Source: Streptomyces drozdowiczii (GTDB lineage Bacteria > Actinomycetota > Actinomycetes > Streptomycetales > Streptomycetaceae). From it: 64,000 nt of DNA. Positions 57,209 to 64,000 of this stretch are shown here, one piece after another. Position numbers and translations under genes: made by a program. Position 1 is the stretch's first letter. Each line of letters begins with the position of its first letter. The stretch covers positions 5,456,001-5,520,000 of the forward strand of contig NZ_CP098740.1 of the NCBI RefSeq assembly GCF_026167665.1, given 5' to 3'. The notes under the pieces are model-generated. The model did no database searches. It was given only the letters and a program-made list of their open reading frames with translations, and was not told the origin of the DNA.

Positions 57209-59785
57209 GTGGGGCGCGGAGTGCCGGAACTCGTACTGGAATTGAATGGCAGGACCTGGACGCTCGATCCGTCCAGGGCGTACACCCTGGGGCGTGATCC
57301 GCAGGGGGACATGACGATCGACGACGCCAGAGTTTCGTGGCGGCACGCCACGATCGCCTGGAACGGGCGCAGTTGGTTCATCGAGGACCACGGCAGCACC
57401 AACGGCACGTACGTGCACGGCCAGCGGATCCACCAGATGGAGATCGCGGCCGGCTCCACCGTGAACCTGGGCAACGCCACCGACGGACCCCGCCTGAGCC
57501 TGAGCGCCGCGGACGTCTACAGCGGCCGGGCCGCCGGTCCGGCGCAGCCGCAGCAGACCCCGCCGCACCAGCCCCAGCAGGGCGGACCCGGCTGGCAGCA
57601 GCCGGCGCCCCAGCAGCAGGCACACCAGCAGCAGGCACCTCAGCAGCCCGTGCCGCCGCAGCAGCAGGGCTGGCAGCAGCCCGCGCCGCAGCAGCCGCAT
57701 GTGCCGCAGCAGGGCAAGGCCCCGGCACCGCCCGGCCCCGGCGCCGGCCCGGCGGGAGCGCCGCCGGTCTACGGGGACCGCAGCCCGACCACGTTCCACC
57801 AGCTGGCGCTCGGCCGGGTGATGCGGATCGGTCGTGCCCTGGAGAACGACCTGGTGGTCTCGGACCTCCAGGTCTCCCGCAACCACGCCGAGTTCCACGC
57901 GACGCCCGACGGCCGCTTCGAGATCCGCGACCTCGGCTCGCACAACGGCACGTACGTCAACGGCCAGCCGCTCGCCAAGTCCGGCTCCGCGCTCATCGGC
58001 CCGAACGACACCGTCGGCGTCGGTCACTCGACGTTCCGGCTCGTCGGCGACCGGCTGGAAGAGTTCGTCGACACCGGTGAGGTCTCCTTCGCGGCCCGCC
58101 ACCTCACGGTCACGGTCGACGGCGGCAAGCAGATCCTCAAGGACGTCTCGTTCGGCGTCCCCGAGAAGTCGCTCATCGGCGTCATCGGCCCGTCCGGCTC
58201 CGGAAAGTCCACCCTGCTCAAGGCGCTCACCGGCTACCGGCCCGCCAACCAGGGCGACGTCCTCTACGACAACCGGAACCTCTACAAGCAGTTCGCCGAG
58301 CTGCGCCAGCGCATCGGTCTGGTCCCGCAGGACGACATCCTGCACAAGGAACTGACCGTCACCCGCGCCCTCAAGTACGCGGCCAAGCTCCGCTTCCCCG
58401 CGGACACCACCGAGGCCGAGCGCCAGGCGCGGATACACGAGGTCCTGGCCGAGCTCAAGCTCGACGTCCACAAGGACAAGAAGGTCACCTCGCTCTCCGG
58501 CGGCCAGCGTAAGCGCGTCTCGGTGGCCCTGGAGCTGCTCACCAAGCCGTCGCTGATCTTCCTGGACGAGCCGACCTCCGGCCTCGACCCGGGCATGGAC
58601 CGCGACGTCATGCAGCTGCTGCGCGGTCTGGCCGACGACGGCCGTACCGTCCTGGTCGTGACGCACTCGGTGGCCGAGCTGGCCATCTGCGACAAGCTCC
58701 TGGTGATGGCGCCGGGCGGCGCCGTGGCCTACTTCGGCCCGCCGGACGAGGCGCTGAACTTCTTCGGCTACACCACCTGGGCCGACGTCTTCTCGGCGTT
58801 CGAGAACTACCGCGACTACGACTGGTCGGGCCGCTGGCGCGGTTCGCAGCACTACCAGATGTACGCCGCCGACATCGACGCCGCCGCCGTGCAGTCCGTC
58901 CACATGCCGCCGCCGCAGCAGATGCGCCCGCCGAAGCCGCAGGCCTGGGGCACGCAGCTGTGGACGCTGATGCGCCGCTACCTCTCGGTGATCGGCTCCG
59001 ACAAGGGCTTCATGGGCCTGATGGTGATCCTGCCCGCGGTGCTCGGCGTCGTCAGCGTGGTCATCCCCGCGGACTTCGGTCTCGCCCCGCCGAAGCCGCC
59101 GTCCCGGTTCAACGGCGATGCCGGAACGATCATGCTGATCCTGGTGATCGGCATGACGTTCTCCGCGGCGGCCAACTCCGTACGAGAACTGATCAAGGAA
59201 CGTGTCATCTACGAACGGGAACGGGCCACCGGCCTCTCCCGCTCGGCCTACCTGATGTCCAAGGTGATCGTGCTCGGCCTGATCACGGCCCTCCAGGGCG
59301 TCATCATCTGCGGCATCGGCTTCGCCACCCGCGATCTGCCCGAAGAGGGCCTGATCATGCCGCCGGCCGTCGAACTCTGCGTGACGATCATCGCGCTCGG
59401 CTTCACCTCGATGATGTTCGGCCTGGTGATCTCCTCGCTGGTGAAGACCGCCGAGAAGACCATGCCGCTGCTGGTCATGTTCGCGATCGTCCAGGTCGTC
59501 TTCACCGGCATCCTGTTCCAGGTGTACGGATCGCCCGGCCTGGAGCAGTTCGCCTGGCTGATGCCGTCCCGCTGGGCCATCGCGGGCGCGGGCTCCACGC
59601 TCGACCTCGCCCATCTGATGCCGCCGTGGGACCAGAAGAACCCCACGGACCTCGACCCGCTCTGGGAGCACTCGGTCGGGCAGTGGGGGATCAACATCAC
59701 CGTGCTGCTGGCGCTCGGCGTCGTCTGCGGCTTCGCGGTCGCGCGGCTGCTGCGCCGCCACGAGCCCGAGGTCATGCGCAAGTAA
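57209..59785 (+). CDS. FHA-domain ABC transporter (Rv1747-like)
   Basis: 858 residues. Two FHA domains: residues 20-95 (YTLGRDPQGDMTIDDARVSWRHATI, GSTNGTYVHGQ) and 195-275 (MRIGRALENDLVVSDLQVSRNHAEF, GSHNGTYVNGQ). Between them lies a Gln/Pro-rich linker (about 108-175). The ATPase follows with Walker A GPSGSGKSTLLK near 326-337, signature SGGQRKRVSVALE and Walker B LIFLDEPTSGLD. Six membrane helices of an ABC2-type permease end the protein. The layout equals M. tuberculosis Rv1747, whose FHA domains bind phosphorylated Ser/Thr kinase sites. Exported substrate unknown, probably an envelope lipid or glycolipid. GTG start; GTG 4 codons later is possible. Confidence 0.93.
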   Translation: MGRGVPELVLELNGRTWTLDPSRAYTLGRDPQGDMTIDDARVSWRHATIAWNGRSWFIEDHGSTNGTYVHGQRIHQMEIAAGSTVNLGNATDGPRLSLSAADVYSGRAAGPAQPQQTPPHQPQQGGPGWQQPAPQQQAHQQQAPQQPVPPQQQGWQQPAPQQPHVPQQGKAPAPPGPGAGPAGAPPVYGDRSPTTFHQLALGRVMRIGRALENDLVVSDLQVSRNHAEFHATPDGRFEIRDLGSHNGTYVNGQPLAKSGSALIGPNDTVGVGHSTFRLVGDRLEEFVDTGEVSFAARHLTVTVDGGKQILKDVSFGVPEKSLIGVIGPSGSGKSTLLKALTGYRPANQGDVLYDNRNLYKQFAELRQRIGLVPQDDILHKELTVTRALKYAAKLRFPADTTEAERQARIHEVLAELKLDVHKDKKVTSLSGGQRKRVSVALELLTKPSLIFLDEPTSGLDPGMDRDVMQLLRGLADDGRTVLVVTHSVAELAICDKLLVMAPGGAVAYFGPPDEALNFFGYTTWADVFSAFENYRDYDWSGRWRGSQHYQMYAADIDAAAVQSVHMPPPQQMRPPKPQAWGTQLWTLMRRYLSVIGSDKGFMGLMVILPAVLGVVSVVIPADFGLAPPKPPSRFNGDAGTIMLILVIGMTFSAAANSVRELIKERVIYERERATGLSRSAYLMSKVIVLGLITALQGVIICGIGFATRDLPEEGLIMPPAVELCVTIIALGFTSMMFGLVISSLVKTAEKTMPLLVMFAIVQVVFTGILFQVYGSPGLEQFAWLMPSRWAIAGAGSTLDLAHLMPPWDQKNPTDLDPLWEHSVGQWGINITVLLALGVVCGFAVARLLRRHEPEVMRK

Positions 59786-59800
59786 CCGGCCCGGACACGC

Positions 59801-59839
59801 GCCGAAGGGCGGCACCCCCTGCGGGTGCCGCCCTTCGGC
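59801..59839. terminator. Bidirectional 17-bp hairpin terminator
   Basis: GCCGAAGGGCGGCACCC (59801-59817) pairs perfectly with GGGTGCCGCCCTTCGGC (59823-59839), 5-base loop, between the convergent FHA-ABC and SLT genes. Confidence 0.8.
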
Positions 59840-59870
59840 GTCTGCCGGCTGCGGTACGGATCGCGGTGGA

Positions 59871-60626
59871 TCAGTACGCGCTGTTGACGTTGTCGATCGA
59901 GCCGTACTTGTCGGCGGCGTAGTTGGCCGACGCGGTGATGTTGGCGACCGGGTCGTACTGCGTGTGCGGGGTGCCGGAGACGTGGTAGTAGTCGAAGGTC
60001 GGCTTGATGATCTGGAGCAGACCGATCGACGGCACGCCGTTCTGGGCGTTGATGTCCCAGTCGTTGATGGCGTTCGGGTTGCCGCTGGACTCGCGGATGA
60101 TGTTGCGGTGCAGGCCCTCGTACGTGCCCGGGATGCCCTTCTTGTGCATGATGTCGAGGGACTCCCGGATCCAGCCGTCCAGGTTGTTCGCGTACATGTG
60201 CGTACGGGCGGAGGAGCGGCTGGAGCGCGACTCGGACTTGTGGGACTTGGCCTTGGAGTGGGCCTTGGCCTTCGCCTTCTTCTTCAGCTCGGCCTTCTTC
60301 TCGGCCTTCTCCGCCTTGGCCTCGGCCTTCTCCTTCACCGCGGCGGCCTTCTTGGCCTTGGCGGCGTCGGAGGCCTTGACCAGCTTCTCGGCGGTCGAGT
60401 GCTGCTGGATGACGCTGTCCTGGATCGCCCGGGCCTGCTTGGAGCTCGCGGAGTCGAAGATGACCGGGGAGGCGGACAGGGCCTGCGGTTCGGTCTCGGC
60501 CTCGGCGTGACCGGGCACCAGGGACAAGGAGAGTGCAGCGGCGGCGACGGCGGAGACGCCGGCGGCGGAGAGCTTCTGGGTCTTGTTCAGGTTACGGAGA
60601 CGGCCGGTGAAGCGGGACGCGGACAT
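59871..60626 (-). CDS. Secreted lytic transglycosylase (SLT domain) protein
   Basis: 251 residues. Signal peptide (KLSAAGVSAVAAAALSLSLV near 18-37, cleavage near GHAEAE). Residues 80-145 are a highly charged Ala/Lys/Glu linker ending in Ser/Arg, probably a long helix or wall-binding segment. The catalytic domain is at about 147-251: HRNIIRESSGNPNAINDWD holds the catalytic Glu, and GVPSIGLLQIIKPTFDYYHV is the substrate-groove motif. It would cleave peptidoglycan glycan strands during growth or spore germination. It closely resembles small Streptomyces SLT proteins. No c-di-AMP riboswitch was recognised upstream. Confidence 0.9.
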   Translation of the reverse strand: MSASRFTGRLRNLNKTQKLSAAGVSAVAAAALSLSLVPGHAEAETEPQALSASPVIFDSASSKQARAIQDSVIQQHSTAEKLVKASDAAKAKKAAAVKEKAEAKAEKAEKKAELKKKAKAKAHSKAKSHKSESRSSRSSARTHMYANNLDGWIRESLDIMHKKGIPGTYEGLHRNIIRESSGNPNAINDWDINAQNGVPSIGLLQIIKPTFDYYHVSGTPHTQYDPVANITASANYAADKYGSIDNVNSAY

Positions 60627-61065
60627 ACAGGCTTACCTCTTCGAATTCGGGGGTCCTCACGGAGGACGAAGACGGGAGCGACTACGCATCTCCGTCGGGG
60701 ACGAGCTCAATTCTTAGCGGCGGCAAAATGCCGTGGCAAAGGTGTGACGTACGAAGCCGGGTAGTGGAATGGCAGGCGGTTTGCCCGTTTCGCCCCCAGG
60801 TCATCGCGCCCCAAATCGCCCTTTTCGGTCCACTAGGCAGCTTCGTAAGTGACGTGGGCCCTATGCCCGGCCTCACATCGGGCGGGTAACAGCTTCACCA
60901 TGTGTTGCTGTAGCAATGCGGAATGCGACGTTCCGGAGGGGCGTGGGGCAGCCGCTTCCGGCCGCGCGCACGGCGCACCGGCCGCAGGTCCTAGTCCCTC
61001 GGCCCCGGTCCCCGGCCGCCTCCGGTCCGATACGGGGGCCGGAACCCGCCGGTACGGTGAGGCGC
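60627..61065. other. Divergent control region between SLT and sensor kinase genes
   Basis: No gene is seen in these 439 bases. The half next to the SLT gene is comparatively AT-rich (AATTCTTAGCGGCGGCAAAA region near 60710-60729). A purine-rich AAGAGGTAAG precedes the SLT start. On the plus side TACGGT at 61053-61058 is 7 bases before the kinase ATG at 61066 and could drive a leaderless mRNA. No riboswitch or strong palindrome was recognised. Confidence 0.4.
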
Positions 61066-62211
61066 ATGAGCCACCGACCCCCCTCCGGCCTCGCCGCCGT
61101 CAGCGCAGCGCTGCTCGCCATGAGCCGCCACCTGGAGGTACGGGACGTCCTGAAGACGATCGTCGCCTCGGCCCGCGAACTCCTGGACGCCGAATACGCC
61201 GCCCTCGGGGTCCCCGACGACGACGGCGGCTTCGCCCAGTTCGTCGTGGACGGCGTCAGCGACGAACAGTGGAAGGCCATCGGCCCGCTGCCCCGGCAGC
61301 ACGGCATCCTGGCCGCGATGCTCCACGGCGGGAAGACCGAGCGCCTCGCCGACGTCCGCAAGGACCCCCGCTTCGAGGGCTGGCCCAGCGCCCACCCCGA
61401 CATGTCCGACTTCCTCGGCCTGCCCGTCCGGGACGGCGACGAGACCATCGGCGCCCTCTTCCTCGCCAACAAGAGGTGCCCCAAGCCCGAGGGCGTCTGC
61501 GGCTTCGACGCCGAGGACGAGGAACTGCTCTCGATCCTCGCCCAGCACGCGGCCATCGCCCTCACCAACGCCCGCCTCTACGAACGCAGCCGCGAGCTCA
61601 CCATCGCCGAGGAGCGCTCCCGCCTCGCCCACGAGCTGCACGACGCGGTCAGCCAGAAGCTCTTCTCGCTCCGGCTCACCGCCCAGGCTGCCGCCGCCCT
61701 GGTCGACCGCGACCCGGTCCGCGCCAAGGGCGAGCTCCAGCAGGTCGCCGCCCTCGCCGCCGAAGCCGTGGACGAACTGCGCGCCGCCGTCGTGGAACTC
61801 CGCCCGGCCGCCCTGGACGAGGACGGCCTCGTCGCCACCCTCCGCACCCAGGTCCAGGTCCTCGACCGGGCCCACACCGCCCGGGTCACCTTCGGCAGCA
61901 CCGGCGTCCGGGCCCTGCCCGCAGCCCAGGAGGAAGCGCTGCTCCGGGTCACGCAAGAGGCCCTGCACAACGCCCTGCGCCACGCCGACGCGGACCACGT
62001 CGACGTCACCCTCGCCCGCCGCGACGGCGCCACGGTGCTGCGGATCACCGACGACGGCCGGGGCTTCGAACCCACCGCCACCCGCCGGGCCGGGCGCCAC
62101 CTGGGCCTGGTCTCGATGCGGGACCGCGCCAGCGGCGTCGGCGGCCGCCTCACCGTTGAATCCGAGCCCGGCAAGGGCACCACGATCGAGATGGAGATCC
62201 CCGGTGGCTGA
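61066..62211 (+). CDS. GAF-domain sensor histidine kinase (NarL/LiaS-type)
   Basis: 381 residues, soluble, with no membrane segment. GAF domain about 20-165 (LLAMSRHLEVRDVLKTIVASA, DFLGLPVRDGDETIGALFLANK), with two Cys near 146-152 (KRCPKPEGVCGF) that could sense redox or bind a metal. The HisKA_3 domain contains the phosphorylated His in SRLAHELHDAVSQKLFSLRL near 190-209. HATPase: VTQEALHNALRHADADHVDV near 297-316 and TDDGRGFEP. Its stop overlaps the response regulator start by 8 bases, forming a two-component pair. Confidence 0.92.
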   Translation: MSHRPPSGLAAVSAALLAMSRHLEVRDVLKTIVASARELLDAEYAALGVPDDDGGFAQFVVDGVSDEQWKAIGPLPRQHGILAAMLHGGKTERLADVRKDPRFEGWPSAHPDMSDFLGLPVRDGDETIGALFLANKRCPKPEGVCGFDAEDEELLSILAQHAAIALTNARLYERSRELTIAEERSRLAHELHDAVSQKLFSLRLTAQAAAALVDRDPVRAKGELQQVAALAAEAVDELRAAVVELRPAALDEDGLVATLRTQVQVLDRAHTARVTFGSTGVRALPAAQEEALLRVTQEALHNALRHADADHVDVTLARRDGATVLRITDDGRGFEPTATRRAGRHLGLVSMRDRASGVGGRLTVESEPGKGTTIEMEIPGG

Positions 62212-62848
62212 CAGGATCATCAGGGTGCTGCTCGTCGACGACCACCAGGTCGTCCGCCGCGGCCTGCGCACGTTCCTGGAGATCCAGGACGACATCGAGG
62301 TCGTCGGCGAGGCCGCCGACGGCGCGGAGGGCGTGGCCAGGACGGAGGAGCTGCGGCCCGACGTCGTACTGATGGACATCAAGATGCCCGGCACCGACGG
62401 CATCGAGGCGCTGCGCCGCCTCCGCGAGCTGGAGAACCCGGCCAAGGTGCTGATCGTCACCAGCTTCACCGAGCAGCGCACGGTCGTCCCCGCCCTGCGC
62501 GCGGGCGCCTCCGGTTACGTGTACAAGGACGTCGACCCGGACGCGCTGGCCGGCGCCATCCGCTCCGTGCACGCCGGGCACGTCCTGCTCCAGCCCGAGG
62601 TGGCCGGGGCGCTGCTCGCCCAGGACGAGCCGGGCACGGGCACCGGGCGGGGGAGCACCCTCACCGAGCGCGAGCGGGAAGTGCTCGGCCTGATCGCCGA
62701 CGGCCGGTCCAACCGCGAGATCGCGCGGGCCCTGGTCCTGTCCGAGAAGACGGTCAAGACCCACGTCTCGAACATCCTCATGAAGCTCGACCTGGCCGAC
62801 CGCACCCAGGCGGCGCTCTGGGCGGTCCGCCACGGAGCGGCGGGCTGA
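62204..62848 (+). CDS. LuxR/NarL family response regulator
   Basis: 214 residues from GTG at 62204. The receiver domain has VLLVDDHQVVRRGLRTFLE near 8-26, the phospho-acceptor Asp in VVLMDIKMPGTDG near 54-66, and KVLIVTSFTE and YVYKDVD (conserved Lys). The LuxR helix-turn-helix is LTEREREVLGLIADGRSNRE near 151-170 with VKTHVSNILMKLDLADR. It is activated by the overlapping GAF kinase. Targets cannot be read from this window. Confidence 0.94.
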   Translation: MADRIIRVLLVDDHQVVRRGLRTFLEIQDDIEVVGEAADGAEGVARTEELRPDVVLMDIKMPGTDGIEALRRLRELENPAKVLIVTSFTEQRTVVPALRAGASGYVYKDVDPDALAGAIRSVHAGHVLLQPEVAGALLAQDEPGTGTGRGSTLTEREREVLGLIADGRSNREIARALVLSEKTVKTHVSNILMKLDLADRTQAALWAVRHGAAG

Positions 62849-62924
62849 GGGGAAGCCGGGACCGGCGGCCCGCCCCCAGAGCCCGGCACCCAGCCGCCGC
62901 CCCTCGGGCCCGCCCCGCTCGCTT

Positions 62925-63024
62925 CCGCTCCGGGGCCCCCGCTCCGTACGCGCTGCCGCTCCGGGGCCCCGCTCCGTACGCGCTGCCGCTCCGGGGCCCC
63001 GCCCCGTACGCGCTGCCGCTCCGG
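62925..63024. repeat. Three tandem 30-bp repeats
   Basis: A unit beginning CCGCTCCGGGGCCCC and ending GCTCCGTACGCGCTG occurs at 62925-62955 (one extra C), 62956-62985 and 62986-63015, with a partial fourth at 63016-63024. It fills the gap between the convergent response regulator and the gene at 63047. The copies are almost identical, so the array is young and may vary in copy number. Confidence 0.85.
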
Positions 63025-63046
63025 CGGGCCCGGGGCGCTCGCGCCC

Positions 63047-63826
63047 CTACCGCGCCCGCTCCTCCACATACGCGTTGTACGCCGCCACCTGCGCCCGCCG
63101 TGCCACCCGCTCCACCGGGCGCAGCGCCTCGCCCCGCGCCGCCATCTCCGACGCGCTCACCGCGCCGCCGTGCCCGTTCTCGTACGCCACCGAGATCAGC
63201 AGCCCGACCCGCTGGGCCAGCTCGAGGACCCGCACCGCCCTCGGCGGATAGCCCGGGGCCAGCACCTCGCGACCCCGCTCCGCCCGTGCCCGGTACGCGT
63301 CCACCGCCGCCTCGGCCACCGGCCCCGAACCGGCCACGTCGAGCCGGGACAGCACCGCCGTCGCGTCCCGCAGCGCCTCGGCCAGCTCCCGTTCCGCCTC
63401 GCCCAGCGAGGGCACGTCGGCCGGCGGAGCCTCCCGTACCGCCAGGCAGTGCCACACCACATCGACGTGCACATCGCCCGCCGGGCCCGCCTCGCGCACC
63501 TCGGGCACCAGCCCGTACGGGGCGCCGAATGTGACGACCGCCTCCTCCGCCTCCAGGGCCCGGGCGTTGAAATCGGCCGGACCGCTCAGCCCCAGCGGAT
63601 GCCCCGGCACCGGAAGCGCGACCCGGAAGCCGCTCACCCCCAGCGCCCGCAGCCGCCCCAGGGCGAACGTCAGCCCGACCGGTCCGGCCTCACCCGGCAG
63701 CCCCTCGACGCGGTGCACCGCGTCCTCCCCGACGATGGCGAGCGCCGCGTCGTCCGGCGACACGAGCCCCGCCAGCAACGCGTTCCCCCAGGCGGCCAGC
63801 AGCCCTGAACGTGGTTCCGAAAGCAT
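63047..63826 (-). CDS. Hypothetical protein, conserved in Streptomyces
   Basis: 259 residues. No signal peptide, membrane segment or known catalytic motif. Features: ALAIVGEDAVHRVEGLP near 28-44, LGRLRALGVSGFRVALPVPGHPLGLSGP in the first half, VHVDVVWHCLAVREAPPADVP near 119-139, and a helical second half (AERELAEALRDATAVLSRLD, AVDAYRARAERGREVL) ending VAAYNAYVEERAR. Upstream the frame begins MLSEPRSGLLAAWGNALLAG. It may be an actinobacterial protein of unknown role. Confidence 0.72.
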   Translation of the reverse strand: MLSEPRSGLLAAWGNALLAGLVSPDDAALAIVGEDAVHRVEGLPGEAGPVGLTFALGRLRALGVSGFRVALPVPGHPLGLSGPADFNARALEAEEAVVTFGAPYGLVPEVREAGPAGDVHVDVVWHCLAVREAPPADVPSLGEAERELAEALRDATAVLSRLDVAGSGPVAEAAVDAYRARAERGREVLAPGYPPRAVRVLELAQRVGLLISVAYENGHGGAVSASEMAARGEALRPVERVARRAQVAAYNAYVEERAR

Positions 63827-63979
63827 GCGGACAGCCTAGGGGTCCCCTGTGGCTCGGGGCCGGGCCCGCGACGGCGGGCCCAGCGCCGCCCGCACTCGCG
63901 CGGTGGCGTAGGTTTTCCCTGGGAGCTGTGCCCACAGGCACGCGACGATCTCGACACTGCATGGGGAGACAACGCGCTC

Positions 63980-64000
63980 ATGAGCGATGTACTGGAGCTG
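63980..64000 (+). CDS. Start of a further gene, possibly an ABC transporter ATP-binding protein (partial)
   Basis: ATG at 63980 opens MSDVLEL and runs to the window edge. GGGGAGA lies about 10 bases before it. Streptomyces ABC ATPases often begin in this way, but seven residues are not enough for an assignment. The 153-base gap before it is divergent with the gene ending at 63826. Confidence 0.35.

Noticed and set aside
60627..60880. c-di-AMP (ydaO) riboswitch upstream of the SLT gene
   Set aside because: Such switches precede several Streptomyces wall hydrolases, but I could not find the conserved boxes on the minus strand here.
62778..63455. Minus-strand frame translating the 30-bp repeats as Gly/Ser/Ala/Tyr repeats
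   Set aside because: It overlaps the better-supported hypothetical gene and relies on the repeat array remaining in frame by chance. No start context.

Overview
This window is high-GC, gene-dense actinomycete chromosome. The reading-frame bias, the many GTG and TTG starts, the four-base ATGA/GTGA stop-start overlaps and the gene content (ectoine operon, LAETG sortase substrate, Gbn-type nucleoid protein, multi-gene Asp23 cluster, FHA-ABC exporter) all point to Streptomyces. From memory, the gene order resembles the S. coelicolor region around SCO1800-SCO1867, read in descending order. I saw no prophage, insertion sequence, CRISPR array, rRNA or tRNA. It looks like core chromosome, with small regulatory elements, short repeats and several broken frames as the unusual content.

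Layout. 1-7.1 kb: an aminotransferase tail, a VOC/maleylpyruvate-isomerase-like fusion, the ectABCD operon for ectoine and 5-hydroxyectoine (minus strand, so ectA is at 4.4 kb), a class V aminotransferase and a divergent amidohydrolase. 7.1-8.7 kb: a cell-wall-anchored LAETG protein followed by a hairpin and a small repeat array. 8.7-18 kb: a cobalamin block. A cobalamin riboswitch at 17.8-18.0 kb precedes a tightly overlapped minus-strand operon cobD-cobQ-AAA/VWA chelatase-cobO-cobB; then come a plus-strand ZIP metal transporter and two more minus-strand cob genes. 18-19.7 kb: a PiT phosphate transporter with a PHO-box-like operator.

19.7-34 kb: an aldolase, hydrolases, an ABC-F ATPase with a tiny possible leader ORF, a Gbn-like DNA-binding protein, an enoyl-CoA hydratase, a six-gene Asp23/Gls24-AmaP envelope-stress cluster, an SDR and a GH15 glycosidase. 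34-45 kb: SURF1, a DEDDh-BRCT nuclease, a VIT transporter, sterol desaturase plus lysoplasmalogenase plus alcohol dehydrogenase, a subtilase, the DUF485-ActP acetate uptake pair and moaA. 45-55 kb: small membrane proteins, tyrS, the TldD/TldE protease pair, fabG-fabI (fatty acid elongation), and a FadR-type regulator divergent from an MFS exporter. 55-64 kb: SixA, SerB, an Rv1747-like FHA-ABC exporter, an SLT-domain protein, a GAF sensor kinase/LuxR regulator pair, an unknown protein and the start of a further gene.

Six otherwise intact genes each carry one missing C or G in a homopolymer run. This looks more like uncorrected sequencing error than real decay. Repeat copies of one Streptomyces-like intergenic element occur between genes at 23.1 kb and, strikingly, in frame inside cobB.
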